From Porticoccaceae bacterium (GTDB taxonomy: Bacteria > Pseudomonadota > Gammaproteobacteria > Pseudomonadales > Porticoccaceae), in assembly GCA_024644595.1 (NCBI GenBank), contig JAHEHL010000004.1, positions 139,224-203,223 on the forward strand: 64,000 nucleotides of DNA, read 5' to 3'. The position numbers were made by a program, and so were the translations under genes. Below the pieces are notes generated by a model that saw nothing but the letters and a program-made list of their open reading frames with translations, was not told where the DNA came from and made no database searches. Positions 8,495 to 16,300 of this stretch are shown piece after piece. The first letter of the stretch is position 1. Every line of letters starts with the position of its first letter.

Positions 8495-8980
8495 CTATTG
8501 ATCCGACTCCAGCGCTCTGATCAAATCAGTAAATTCGGTACTGTTTTCCGGATTGAGCTGGACCAGCAGCTTGTGTGCCTCGAGGACCTGCTTGCGAATG
8601 TCATCCACTTCCGCATCAACTGAGACGATACTGTGCAGCTTGGCGTTGCTCTCGGGTACCTGCTGAAAGATGTCAAATAATTCATTAAAACCCATGCAAT
8701 CGAGCGTGTGCAGAATGCTCGGGTTTTGGCAAAAAACCTGTACATCGATGCTATAAGCCTTGCGACAGTGCAGCCCTAGCTTGGCCATCAATCCCAGAGT
8801 CGTGCTGTCGAGCCCTTCGGCTTCGAGCATATCAACAACCACTTTTTTGACGTCGCTGTTGCCGAAAATGGTTTCCATATAACGGTTTAAAGAGCCGCAC
8901 AATGTAACGCGTACATCGCCAATAAATTTGATCAGGTAGTTGCCCGCCTCATCGGAAACCAGAATTCTGCCAACGCTCAC
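8495..8980 (-). CDS. STAS-domain anti-sigma-factor antagonist
   Basis: This 161-residue protein carries a STAS domain over roughly residues 8-110. The loop GLDSTTLGLMAKL (57-69) carries the expected phosphorylatable serine (S59, next to D58). In partner-switching systems a kinase phosphorylates this serine, a PP2C phosphatase removes the phosphate, and only the dephosphorylated form binds the anti-sigma partner. The phosphatase gene lies immediately upstream, with one base between stop and start. The last 50 residues are charged and helical, beyond the usual STAS core. The pair next to mlaA and tal matches the PA2797/PA2798 region of P. aeruginosa as I recall it. The kinase/anti-sigma partner is not in the window. 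Confidence 0.88.
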   Translation of the reverse strand: MSVGRILVSDEAGNYLIKFIGDVRVTLCGSLNRYMETIFGNSDVKKVVVDMLEAEGLDSTTLGLMAKLGLHCRKAYSIDVQVFCQNPSILHTLDCMGFNELFDIFQQVPESNAKLHSIVSVDAEVDDIRKQVLEAHKLLVQLNPENSTEFTDLIRALESDQ

Positions 8981-8981
8981 C

Positions 8982-10163
8982 CTAGAGGCCTCTGCTCAAT
9001 AGTAGGACTGAAATGTCATCCTGCGGATCTTCAATATAATCGACAAATAACGCCTCTTTCAGCTTCTCAATACTACCGGAGCTGGTGGCCAAATATTTAA
9101 GTAACGTCTGCTCCTTGTCGACAATTTCTCGGTCAGGGATCAGATCAAATACACCGTCGGACAACACCACCAAGGCAAACGAATCGGGCAAGGTAACCTC
9201 TTCAACTACCCAGATGGCATCCTCAAAAATACCCGCAGGTTTGCCCTTGCCCGGTAAAAAACGCGCGTGACCATCGGCAATAATAATCGGAGATGGCTGC
9301 TGAGCACCCACCACATAACGTAACTTACTGGTTTTGGTGTCAAGCGATCCGGCCACTATGGTCAGGTGCTTACCCAGTCCGGTGGCGAGAAGCTGCGCAT
9401 TAATCGACTCAACAAGCCCCTCTGGAGCCTGTGCCAAGGCTGCATAGTCCTTCTCTGCCTGATGCCTGCGAATCACTCGACCAATCATAAAACGCAGTAA
9501 CACTGTTACAAACGCCGACGAAGCACCATGGCCCGAAACGTCGGCAAAATAAAACAGCAGGTAGCGACCGAGCACAAAGTTATAACCGACGAAATCACCG
9601 CTCAGATAAAGCGATGGTGTGATCGAGTGGGAAATTTCGTATTCACCAAACTTGAGTGGACTCTCCGGCATCAGACTTTTCTGGACTTCGAGACCCGCCA
9701 GCTGATCTTGCTTGAGCAACCGCAGGCTTTCCTGAAGGTCCTGGTTGGTCTGCTCTAATTCAGTACGGTACAGCCGCTTGTACATTCGGGACTCAGCCAG
9801 AGTATCGACCCGTTGAAAAATTGATGCCACTTCGTCATCACTGCTATCCGGAAAAATCACGTCAGCGACACCAAGACGAAAGTACTCGGCAACTTGAAAA
9901 CTGTTTTTCGCGCTGAGCGCGACAATGATGAGAAATTCACTCGCAAGTGCCTTGAGCTGCAGGCGCTGGGTGCTGCTGTCGATGGGCGCGCTGTCGGCGC
10001 TAAGAATGACTGGCTGCAATAAGGAATCTTCACTTTGCGAGCGGACAGCTTGAATATTTTCTACCGCAGTGAACTCACATCCAAGGGTTTGGAAGGTTTG
10101 CTTCAAGCCCTGAGGACCAGGTTCTTCCCCAATGAAGAAGATCAGGCCTAACGGTGTTTTCAT
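8982..10163 (-). CDS. Response-regulator-like PP2C (SpoIIE/RsbU) phosphatase
   Basis: This 393-residue regulator has three parts. The N-terminal receiver-like domain (about 1-125) ends in the usual FRLGVADVIFPD...DEV pattern. A coiled-coil linker follows (about 130-165). The C-terminal PP2C/SpoIIE domain carries SGDFVGY and FADVSGHGASSAF, whose aspartates bind the metals, and ends with DDISVLLLSRG. The receiver is degenerate: the acidic pair near the N-terminus appears only as EE in FIGEEPG, and no clear phosphoacceptor Asp sits in the ILSADSAPID segment. Phospho-activation is therefore doubtful. It should dephosphorylate the adjacent STAS protein. Both genes are downstream of mlaA on the same strand, about 100 bp away. 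Confidence 0.88.
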   Translation of the reverse strand: MKTPLGLIFFIGEEPGPQGLKQTFQTLGCEFTAVENIQAVRSQSEDSLLQPVILSADSAPIDSSTQRLQLKALASEFLIIVALSAKNSFQVAEYFRLGVADVIFPDSSDDEVASIFQRVDTLAESRMYKRLYRTELEQTNQDLQESLRLLKQDQLAGLEVQKSLMPESPLKFGEYEISHSITPSLYLSGDFVGYNFVLGRYLLFYFADVSGHGASSAFVTVLLRFMIGRVIRRHQAEKDYAALAQAPEGLVESINAQLLATGLGKHLTIVAGSLDTKTSKLRYVVGAQQPSPIIIADGHARFLPGKGKPAGIFEDAIWVVEEVTLPDSFALVVLSDGVFDLIPDREIVDKEQTLLKYLATSSGSIEKLKEALFVDYIEDPQDDISVLLLSRGL

Positions 10164-10260
10164 TGCTAATCCGGCTTTCGCGGGTTACGTTTAAACGCCT
10201 TTAGCAGCGTTATGTTTTTTATAATTATTGGCTCAGGTAAAGAGCTTCGTCAACTTTATG

Positions 10261-10992
10261 CTAGTAATCTTCAAAATCACCGAAGTCGTCTTCAATCGCA
10301 CCATCATTGACCAGATATCGACTGCGCTGTAGGTAGACATCTCGTATAAACAGATATTTGTCACCGGAGATAATCTCGTCAATCTCCAACAGATCAACCC
10401 GAGTCGTTAACAAATCTAAAGCCCTGGCAGAATTTCTAAATCGAACGTCATCACTGTAAGCAAGTGGATTGGTAAAGCTATCAATAATTTTACTTGGTGC
10501 ATCTCGCAGCGTTGAAGGTCCATAGAGTGGCAACATCAAGTATGGCCCTTCGCCCACTCCCCAGACCGCCAGGGTCTGACCGAAATCTTCGCCCTCACTT
10601 TTGCTGATACCAGCACGTTGAGCCACATCAAACAGACCTGCAACACCAATGGTTGAGTTGATCAAAAAACGGCTACCATCATGGCCCGCCTGCTTGAATT
10701 TTCCCTGCAACAGGTCGTTGACCACATTGGTAATCTCATTCAGGTTGCTGAAAAAGTTACCAATGCCCTTCTCCAGAGGATCTGGCATCAGGTTGGTATA
10801 GGCCACCGCAACCGGACGCAGTGCATAGTGGTCGAGACGCTCGTTAACATAAAAAATATCGCGATTGAGTGCCTCTAGTCTGTCCTTGTCTTTATCAGCC
10901 TGCGCCAGAGATGCAGATGACAGAGATAAGCTCAAGATAGCCAGCAATTTTACAAACAGTGGCCTCAACGCAGTCGTGGGGGGAAGTTTCAT
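10261..10992 (-). CDS. mlaA: MlaA/VacJ-family outer-membrane lipid asymmetry protein
   Basis: MlaA removes misplaced phospholipids from the outer leaflet of the outer membrane and passes them to MlaC. The 243-residue protein has the family core: LNRDIFYVNERLDHYALRP, then NFFSNLNEITNVVNDLLQGK, then FLINSTIGVAGLFDVA, EDFGQTLAVWGVGEGPYLMLPLYGP and the DAPSK helix. The signal sequence (about residues 1-32, ending SSASLAQA) has no lipobox cysteine. E. coli MlaA is a lipoprotein; this one looks like a signal peptidase I substrate. The mla ABC transporter genes are not in the window. It lies between the hvf operon and the STAS/PP2C pair, on the same strand as both. Confidence 0.92.
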   Translation of the reverse strand: MKLPPTTALRPLFVKLLAILSLSLSSASLAQADKDKDRLEALNRDIFYVNERLDHYALRPVAVAYTNLMPDPLEKGIGNFFSNLNEITNVVNDLLQGKFKQAGHDGSRFLINSTIGVAGLFDVAQRAGISKSEGEDFGQTLAVWGVGEGPYLMLPLYGPSTLRDAPSKIIDSFTNPLAYSDDVRFRNSARALDLLTTRVDLLEIDEIISGDKYLFIRDVYLQRSRYLVNDGAIEDDFGDFEDY

Positions 10993-11086
10993 GACTTATA
11001 GTACCGTTCACAGGCGGACAGAAAGGGGATATTTTACTGCTCAAACAGCCCCGCGTACACAGTCGCAGCACTTTCAACAGAAAAAA

Positions 11087-11857
11087 TTAGCTGAATCCGC
11101 AGATAATATCCCTGTCGCGAAGGCTTTTTAGCAGATCGGCACCAAATTCAAGTAATACATCAGGATCGGGGTATTCCAGTTCAGCGGCCAATTGTCGCAG
11201 CGCCTGTTTGCCACTAAGGCGTTCTGCCGTAAGAATTTGTAGCAAGCGCTGGGTAATCAGATTGATCTCGACAAACCCAACCCGCATTTGCCTGTCCCGA
11301 TAGACCACAATATGGGTGCCTGAGGCCGGTGGCTCCGTTGGCTGAAATTGAGGACCAATTTTGTGTACAGGAAATTGATAACTGAGAGGCCAGGCCAGTG
11401 GCGATACCATCGGTCTATTGTTTAGCACATCCCCCTCTACCTCGACCTCGGGAAACTCATCAGTGGAGACATCCAATGCTAATTCAACCCACTCATAATG
11501 GGCTAGCTCAAGCAAAAATGCTGGATCCTGTGCGAGGGGAATCCGCTCGGCCTCAAGATAGCGCAGAAATTCCTGACTAATCTCCAAAAAATAGGGGCTC
11601 AGACTCTGATGACGGTGAACAAAGTCTCTTACCATGGTCGTCCAGTGGTCCGTAGTCATGATCGATTTGAGCACGGGAAACCCGCTGGCGATAAATGCCT
11701 CGATATTATTAAAAAACAGCTCACGATAAATTTTGAGACGGCGGTCCTCTATCCCTGATGGGGGCGGGTTTACCTGTGGGTTGCGAATATGGGCCGCAAA
11801 CTGGAATTGGCTTTTTTGAAAGTCGTACTGCCGATCGCGTTCAAATTCACTTTTCAT
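11087..11857 (-). CDS. hvfC: HvfC/BufC-like DUF2063 partner protein
   Basis: This 256-residue cytoplasmic protein is of the DUF2063 (putative DNA-binding) family. The N-terminal helical domain contains R-L-K-I-Y-R-E-L-F-F-N-N-I-E-A-F, a family hallmark in which the Y-R-x-L-x-x-N-N pattern is conserved. The C-terminal part (about 160-256) is a winged-helix-like domain. In studied bufferin and Haemophilus HvfA systems, DUF2063 proteins are not regulators: they are recognition partners that dock the precursor peptide onto the DUF692 enzyme. Here the ATG overlaps the hvfB stop (ATGA), so stoichiometric production is likely. This is the last gene of the three-gene operon. Confidence 0.9.
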   Translation of the reverse strand: MKSEFERDRQYDFQKSQFQFAAHIRNPQVNPPPSGIEDRRLKIYRELFFNNIEAFIASGFPVLKSIMTTDHWTTMVRDFVHRHQSLSPYFLEISQEFLRYLEAERIPLAQDPAFLLELAHYEWVELALDVSTDEFPEVEVEGDVLNNRPMVSPLAWPLSYQFPVHKIGPQFQPTEPPASGTHIVVYRDRQMRVGFVEINLITQRLLQILTAERLSGKQALRQLAAELEYPDPDVLLEFGADLLKSLRDRDIICGFS

Positions 11858-12720
11858 GCGACATCTAACCGAATGTCTTTGACGGCTCCATCCGGCTGGC
11901 TATGCCGCTGCTGGCAAATTTTTATCTGTTCTACTTCAGCAAGCAGTTCCGCAACCGGTGGGATATTAAAGTCTCTCTCCAGCAGCGTCGGGAAAACGCC
12001 AAACGTTTTGTAGGCGACATCGAGCAACTGCCATACCGGATCGCTGACATCGGCACCATGCGTGTCGACGCGTAAATCTTCAGCCTCCCGGTAATGTCCG
12101 GCAATATGACCATAGGCGATGCGCTCTCCGGGCAGCGCAGCAAGAAACGCGAAAGGGTCGTAGTTGTGATTAATGCTGTTGACATAAATATTGTTTACAT
12201 CAAGCAGCAAATGACAATCGGCTCGCTCCAGCACGGCATTGAGAAAATCAATCTCCGTCATCTCCTGTTGCGGTGCGGCATAGTAGGAAACGTTTTCCAT
12301 GGCGATGCGCTCGCCAAGAAAGTCCTGCACCTGAACGATTCGCTGCGCGACATAATCTACCGCTTGCTCAGTGAAAGGGATTGGCATCAGATCGTAGAGG
12401 TGACCGCTGTCACTGCAATAGCTGAGATGCTCGCTGTAACAACGTATTGAGTGCTCGGCGATAAACTGTTTGATGGCACGCAGCAGGTCCCAGTCAAGGG
12501 CTGAGGGAGACCCTATCGAGAGGGACAGGCCGTGAATAACTGTGGGGAATTTTTCGGTGTACTGCCTGAGGGCCGCCCCATATCGGCCACCGACACCGAT
12601 CCAGTTCTCCGGCGCAACCTCCATAAACTGAACCTGCTCAGGAGACACCGAGGAGAGCGGTTCGCACAGCGCGCGCCGCAAGCCCAACCCTGCCCCCTGA
12701 ACAGGGTAATGCTGTTTCAT
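11854..12720 (-). CDS. hvfB: HvfB/BufB-like DUF692 multinuclear non-heme iron oxidative enzyme
   Basis: This 288-residue TIM-barrel enzyme is of the DUF692/MNIO family. MNIO enzymes use two or three iron ions and O2 to modify cysteines of ribosomal peptides, for example to oxazolone/thioamide or thiooxazole groups. The probable metal ligands are all visible: H63 (IHGLSLS), H98 (SEHLSY), E142 (MENVSYY), D174 (LLDVNNIYVN), H205/H209 (GHIAGHY), D219/H221 (VDTHG) and E248 (LLERD). I chose ATG 12720 because family members begin shortly before GAGLGLRR; a GTG at 12738 is possible. It lies about 60 bp after the precursor gene and overlaps hvfC. Its substrate is almost certainly the Cys-rich peptide encoded upstream. 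Confidence 0.92.
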   Translation of the reverse strand: MKQHYPVQGAGLGLRRALCEPLSSVSPEQVQFMEVAPENWIGVGGRYGAALRQYTEKFPTVIHGLSLSIGSPSALDWDLLRAIKQFIAEHSIRCYSEHLSYCSDSGHLYDLMPIPFTEQAVDYVAQRIVQVQDFLGERIAMENVSYYAAPQQEMTEIDFLNAVLERADCHLLLDVNNIYVNSINHNYDPFAFLAALPGERIAYGHIAGHYREAEDLRVDTHGADVSDPVWQLLDVAYKTFGVFPTLLERDFNIPPVAELLAEVEQIKICQQRHSQPDGAVKDIRLDVA

Positions 12721-12783
12721 TGCCTTGCTATCCCGCACTAAATACTACACCCAGCGGGAGAAACAACTCAGACAACAGGACCA

Positions 12784-13170
12784 CTAGCCGGCCCCACCAC
12801 ATTTGCCTTCACTATCCGCTTTTTCACCACCGCACTTACCTTCGGCTTCGGCTTTGTCTTCACCACACGCTCCCTCGGCATCAGCTTTACCTTCACCACA
12901 TTTACCTTCAGCTTTGGCCTTACCTTCACCACATTTGCCTTCACCGCATTTGCCTTCTTTTTTAGCTTTGCCTTCGCCGCACTTGCCTTCCCCGCATTTC
13001 CCTTCGGCGTGACCATCAGCCAACATGTAGCCTGACCGAAGCTGATCGGCCTGGAACGGATTTTCGGTGGCAGACGCCGCAGATGCCAAAGCAATAGCTG
13101 AAAGCGCTGTGGCAGCAACAAAGGCTGATCCAATAGCAGTGACAAGTGGCTTAGTGTTGTGTTTATTCAT
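12784..13170 (-). CDS. hvfA: HvfA-like Cys-repeat RiPP precursor (copper-binding peptide candidate)
   Basis: This is a 128-residue secreted precursor. A signal peptide spans about residues 1-34 (hydrophobic stretch, then LASAASA). A short spacer is followed from residue 56 by a repetitive tail. The tail holds seven perfect EGKCG pentapeptides and one EGACG variant; the eight cysteines are C59, C64, C75, C80, C91, C102, C113 and C124. Spacing is 5 or 11 residues, because an 11-residue unit (EGKCG plus EGKAKA-like) is repeated. In Haemophilus HvfA, EGKCG cysteines are converted by HvfB/HvfC to oxazolone-thioamide groups that bind copper. The same chemistry is inferred here from hvfB and hvfC downstream. 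The start is set by AAGGAG before ATG 13170; a longer frame to 13287 lacks a ribosome-binding site. Confidence 0.93.
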   Translation of the reverse strand: MNKHNTKPLVTAIGSAFVAATALSAIALASAASATENPFQADQLRSGYMLADGHAEGKCGEGKCGEGKAKKEGKCGEGKCGEGKAKAEGKCGEGKADAEGACGEDKAEAEGKCGGEKADSEGKCGGAG

Positions 13171-13185
13171 CGACTTTCTCCTTAT

Positions 13186-13201
13186 TTGGCATGTCTGCCA
13201 A
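13186..13201. promoter_or_regulatory. Perfect inverted repeat in the hvfA leader
   Basis: TTGGCA-tgtc-TGCCAA is a perfect 6-bp-arm palindrome ending a few bases upstream of the hvfA Shine-Dalgarno sequence. It could be an operator for a metal- or stress-responsive repressor, or a small RNA hairpin in the 5' leader. No cognate regulator gene is in the window. Confidence 0.45.
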
Positions 13202-13261
13202 GTTAAATTTCCATTTATCTCATTCCAGAACGGCATTGAGACGCTATTCTGACCTAATATA

Positions 13262-13275
13262 GAAACAGAAGTTTC
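13262..13275. promoter_or_regulatory. Short inverted repeat in the probable hvfA promoter region
   Basis: GAAAC-agaa-GTTTC lies about 90 bp upstream of the hvfA ATG. On the minus strand it overlaps a TATATT box that could serve as a -10 element. The arms are only 5 bp, so chance occurrence is quite possible. Confidence 0.25.
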
Positions 13276-13304
13276 AACCTCATGCAATTTTTACCTGGAT
13301 CGAT

Positions 13305-16300
13305 CTAACCAGCCTGAACGCGAAAGCGTTTTAACTGCTCATCTATTTCTGACCAGCGTTTCACCAGACGCTTTTGTGAAACCGGAACGCGAGTTTTTAG
13401 CTGTTGGGCAAATAATGACACGCGATACTCTTCAACCAGCCAACAGTAGTCGAGCAACATGGCTTCCAGCTCACTGGAAAGCGGCTGATCGTTCACTAGT
13501 GCGTCTTTACACGGCATAAGGAGGGCATTAATTTCCTTAATTGCATCACGATCTTTGCTCTGTTGGGTGGTCAATTTTTCCAGCCGCACCTGAATCGCAC
13601 GTATATAGCGCGGATATTGACCAACAATCTCAACGCTGAGTGATTTCAGGGTCTCCTTCGAGAACAACCAATCCAGTTGATGGCGAATATCCTCTGCCGC
13701 ATAGATCGCTGGCAACCCGAGGCTGCGCAGGCTCTTCTGCAATTCGTGCAACTTTGGCAGCAACGACACAATCACTTCGGCATAGTCCTGCGCCAAGCCC
13801 ACTACCTGGGCGATGCCACGCTCAAAAGCTTGATCAAATTGCTGTTGATCTCGAACAATGATCTCTTCGGCAGAGCGCGATGGCAGAAAGATAGCCTTTT
13901 CAAAACTGGCACTTACCAGTGCATCGACTAACTGCTGGCGCTCTCCGATTCTGGCGGCGGTGAGTGCGAGATCCTTGCCTCGCAAAAGATGTTTATTGAG
14001 ATACTTTACCTGCTCTCGACCGCGCAGCAGGGCCAGGCGCAATTGCCCTTCACGACTTACCTTCTCCGCTTGCAGTGGATTATCCATCACTTCTAACGCC
14101 ACTGAATCGCCACAGTCCCGCAGTGCCGGCCAGGCCTTTATACTGACACCCGCATGATCCAACGCGATTTCCTGCGGCAACTCATCAAAATCCCACTCGG
14201 TAATTCCCTGACGTGACGCACTTTGATCTGCCGCCTGTTCCAGTCCTGCGCTAATCTGCTGCTTAAAATCGCGCTGTAACTGTTCGAGGCTGCGCGCCAT
14301 CGCCACTCTGCTGCCGTGTTCATCCTCAAGGACAAAATTCATCTGGTACCAGCTGTCGAGACTCTCTGGGCGCCACTGCTCTGGCTCAATAACAACACCG
14401 CTGATACCACGCAAGTGTTCCGCAAGCACTTCAGTCAGCGGGCGATCCTGGGGCTTGACTTTGCTTAAAAAGCCATCGACATAGTTCGGAACCGGAACAA
14501 AATGACGTCGAGTCTGCTTGGGTAAACTTTTTACCAGCGCGACGCACTTGTCACGTAACATCCCGGGCACCAGCCACTCAAACAGGTAGCGCGGCAGTTG
14601 ATGCAACAGTGCCAACGGCACAATCGCACTGACCCCATCGTCACTGTGGCCGGGCTGAAAATGGTAGCGCAATTGATAACATATACCCTGCCAGCTAATG
14701 GTCTCGGGAAACTGTGCCTGCTCGTGGTCAGAGAGAACGCGTAACAACAAATACTCTTTTTCCAACATTAGCAGACGCGGGGTTTCAGCCTCGGCCTGTT
14801 TGCGCCATTTCTCAAACGCCGGTAAGTTGTAGATACCTTCAGGAATACGCTGATCGTAAAAATCAAAGATCACCTGCTGCTCGGCCAGCAAATCGCGACG
14901 GCGAAAACGGTCCTCCAACGCCTGCAGCTCTTCAACCAGTTTATGGTTGTGACGATAAAAGGCGCCTTTACCGCGATAACCCTCTTCCACCAGCGCCTGC
15001 TGAATAAAAACGTTGCGCGCCTCCCGGGGCGCGACCTGGCCATAGACTCGATTTTTATTTTCAACAATGCTCAGACCAAATAATGTCTGGCGCTCTTTGG
15101 CCATGACCTGGCCCGATTTCTTGCTGTAAAAAGGTTCGCTGTAACTCTTTTTTACCAAGTGCGCGGCGAGTGGCTCGAGCCAGTCTGAATCAATTTTGGC
15201 CACGGTCAGAGCAAACTGTTTACTGGTCTCCATCAGCGAGCCTGCCATCACCCATTTGGGCGGCTTCTTACTCAAACCAGAGCCAGGAAAAATAAAGAAC
15301 TTGCGATTTCGGGTGCCAAGGAATTCCCATTTATCTTGCAAAATGCCGACTTGCCCGAGCAATCCGGATAGCAACGAACGATGCACCGCATCAGCCTCTG
15401 CCGGCTGGGAGTTATAGCTCAACTTGAGGCCACGGCAAGCAGTATGGACCTGGTGGTGCAGGTCACGCCATTCGCGTATCCGCAGGTAAGAAATGTAGTT
15501 CGCTTTGCAATATCGGCTGAACTGATTGCTCGATAATTGCTGCCGCTGCTGTTCAAAGTGGCGCCATACATTTAGCAGAGAGAGAAAATCAGAGTTCGGC
15601 TCCTGCCACTGCCTGTGGCACTGATCAGCTGCCTGCCGTTTGTCGGCCGGTCGTTCGCGCGGATCCTGAATACTTAGACCGGAGGTAATAATCATCACCT
15701 CCGCAAGGCAACCATTATCAGCCGCTTCCAGCAGCATCCGTGCAAAACGCGGATCAAGTGGAATAGTCACCAAACGCTTACCAAGATGAGTCAGTTTACC
15801 GTCGCTGGTGACTGCCTGAAGCTCTTCCAGTAGTTTGAAACCGTCGCTGATCAGACGCGGGTCTGGCGGGTCGACAAACGGAAAGCTGCGGATATCACCA
15901 ATCCGCAATTGCAACATTTGTAAAATCACCGCCGCCAAATTGGTTCGCACAATTTCTGGGTCGGTAAATTCAGGGCGGCCTTGAAAATCCTCTTCAGAAT
16001 AGAGCCTGTAACAGATCCCTTCGGCCACTCGCCCACAGCGGCCCGCGCGCTGATTAGCGCTGGCCTGAGAGATCGCTTCAATCGGCAGTCGCTGCACTTT
16101 GGTACGAAAGCTATAGCGAGAGACCCGCGCGCGACCGGTGTCGATAACGTAGCGAATACCCGGCACTGTTAGTGACGTTTCTGCCACATTGGTACTCAAC
16201 ACCACACGTCTTCCACGATGTGGCGAAAAAATTTTGCTCTGTTCCGCAAGGCTCAGACGCGCATAGAGTGGAACAACCTCTGTGTGCGGCAACTGGGCGC

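Noticed and set aside
12720-13012. Long plus-strand frames with His/Leu- or Pro/Ser-rich repeats opposite hvfA
   Set aside because: They are the reverse complement of the EGKCG repeat, with no ribosome-binding site and no protein-like composition.
12784-13012. CRISPR array or tandem DNA repeat at the hvfA locus
   Set aside because: The repeats are short, in frame, vary at codon third positions and encode the EGKCG peptide units; no spacer-repeat pattern or cas genes.
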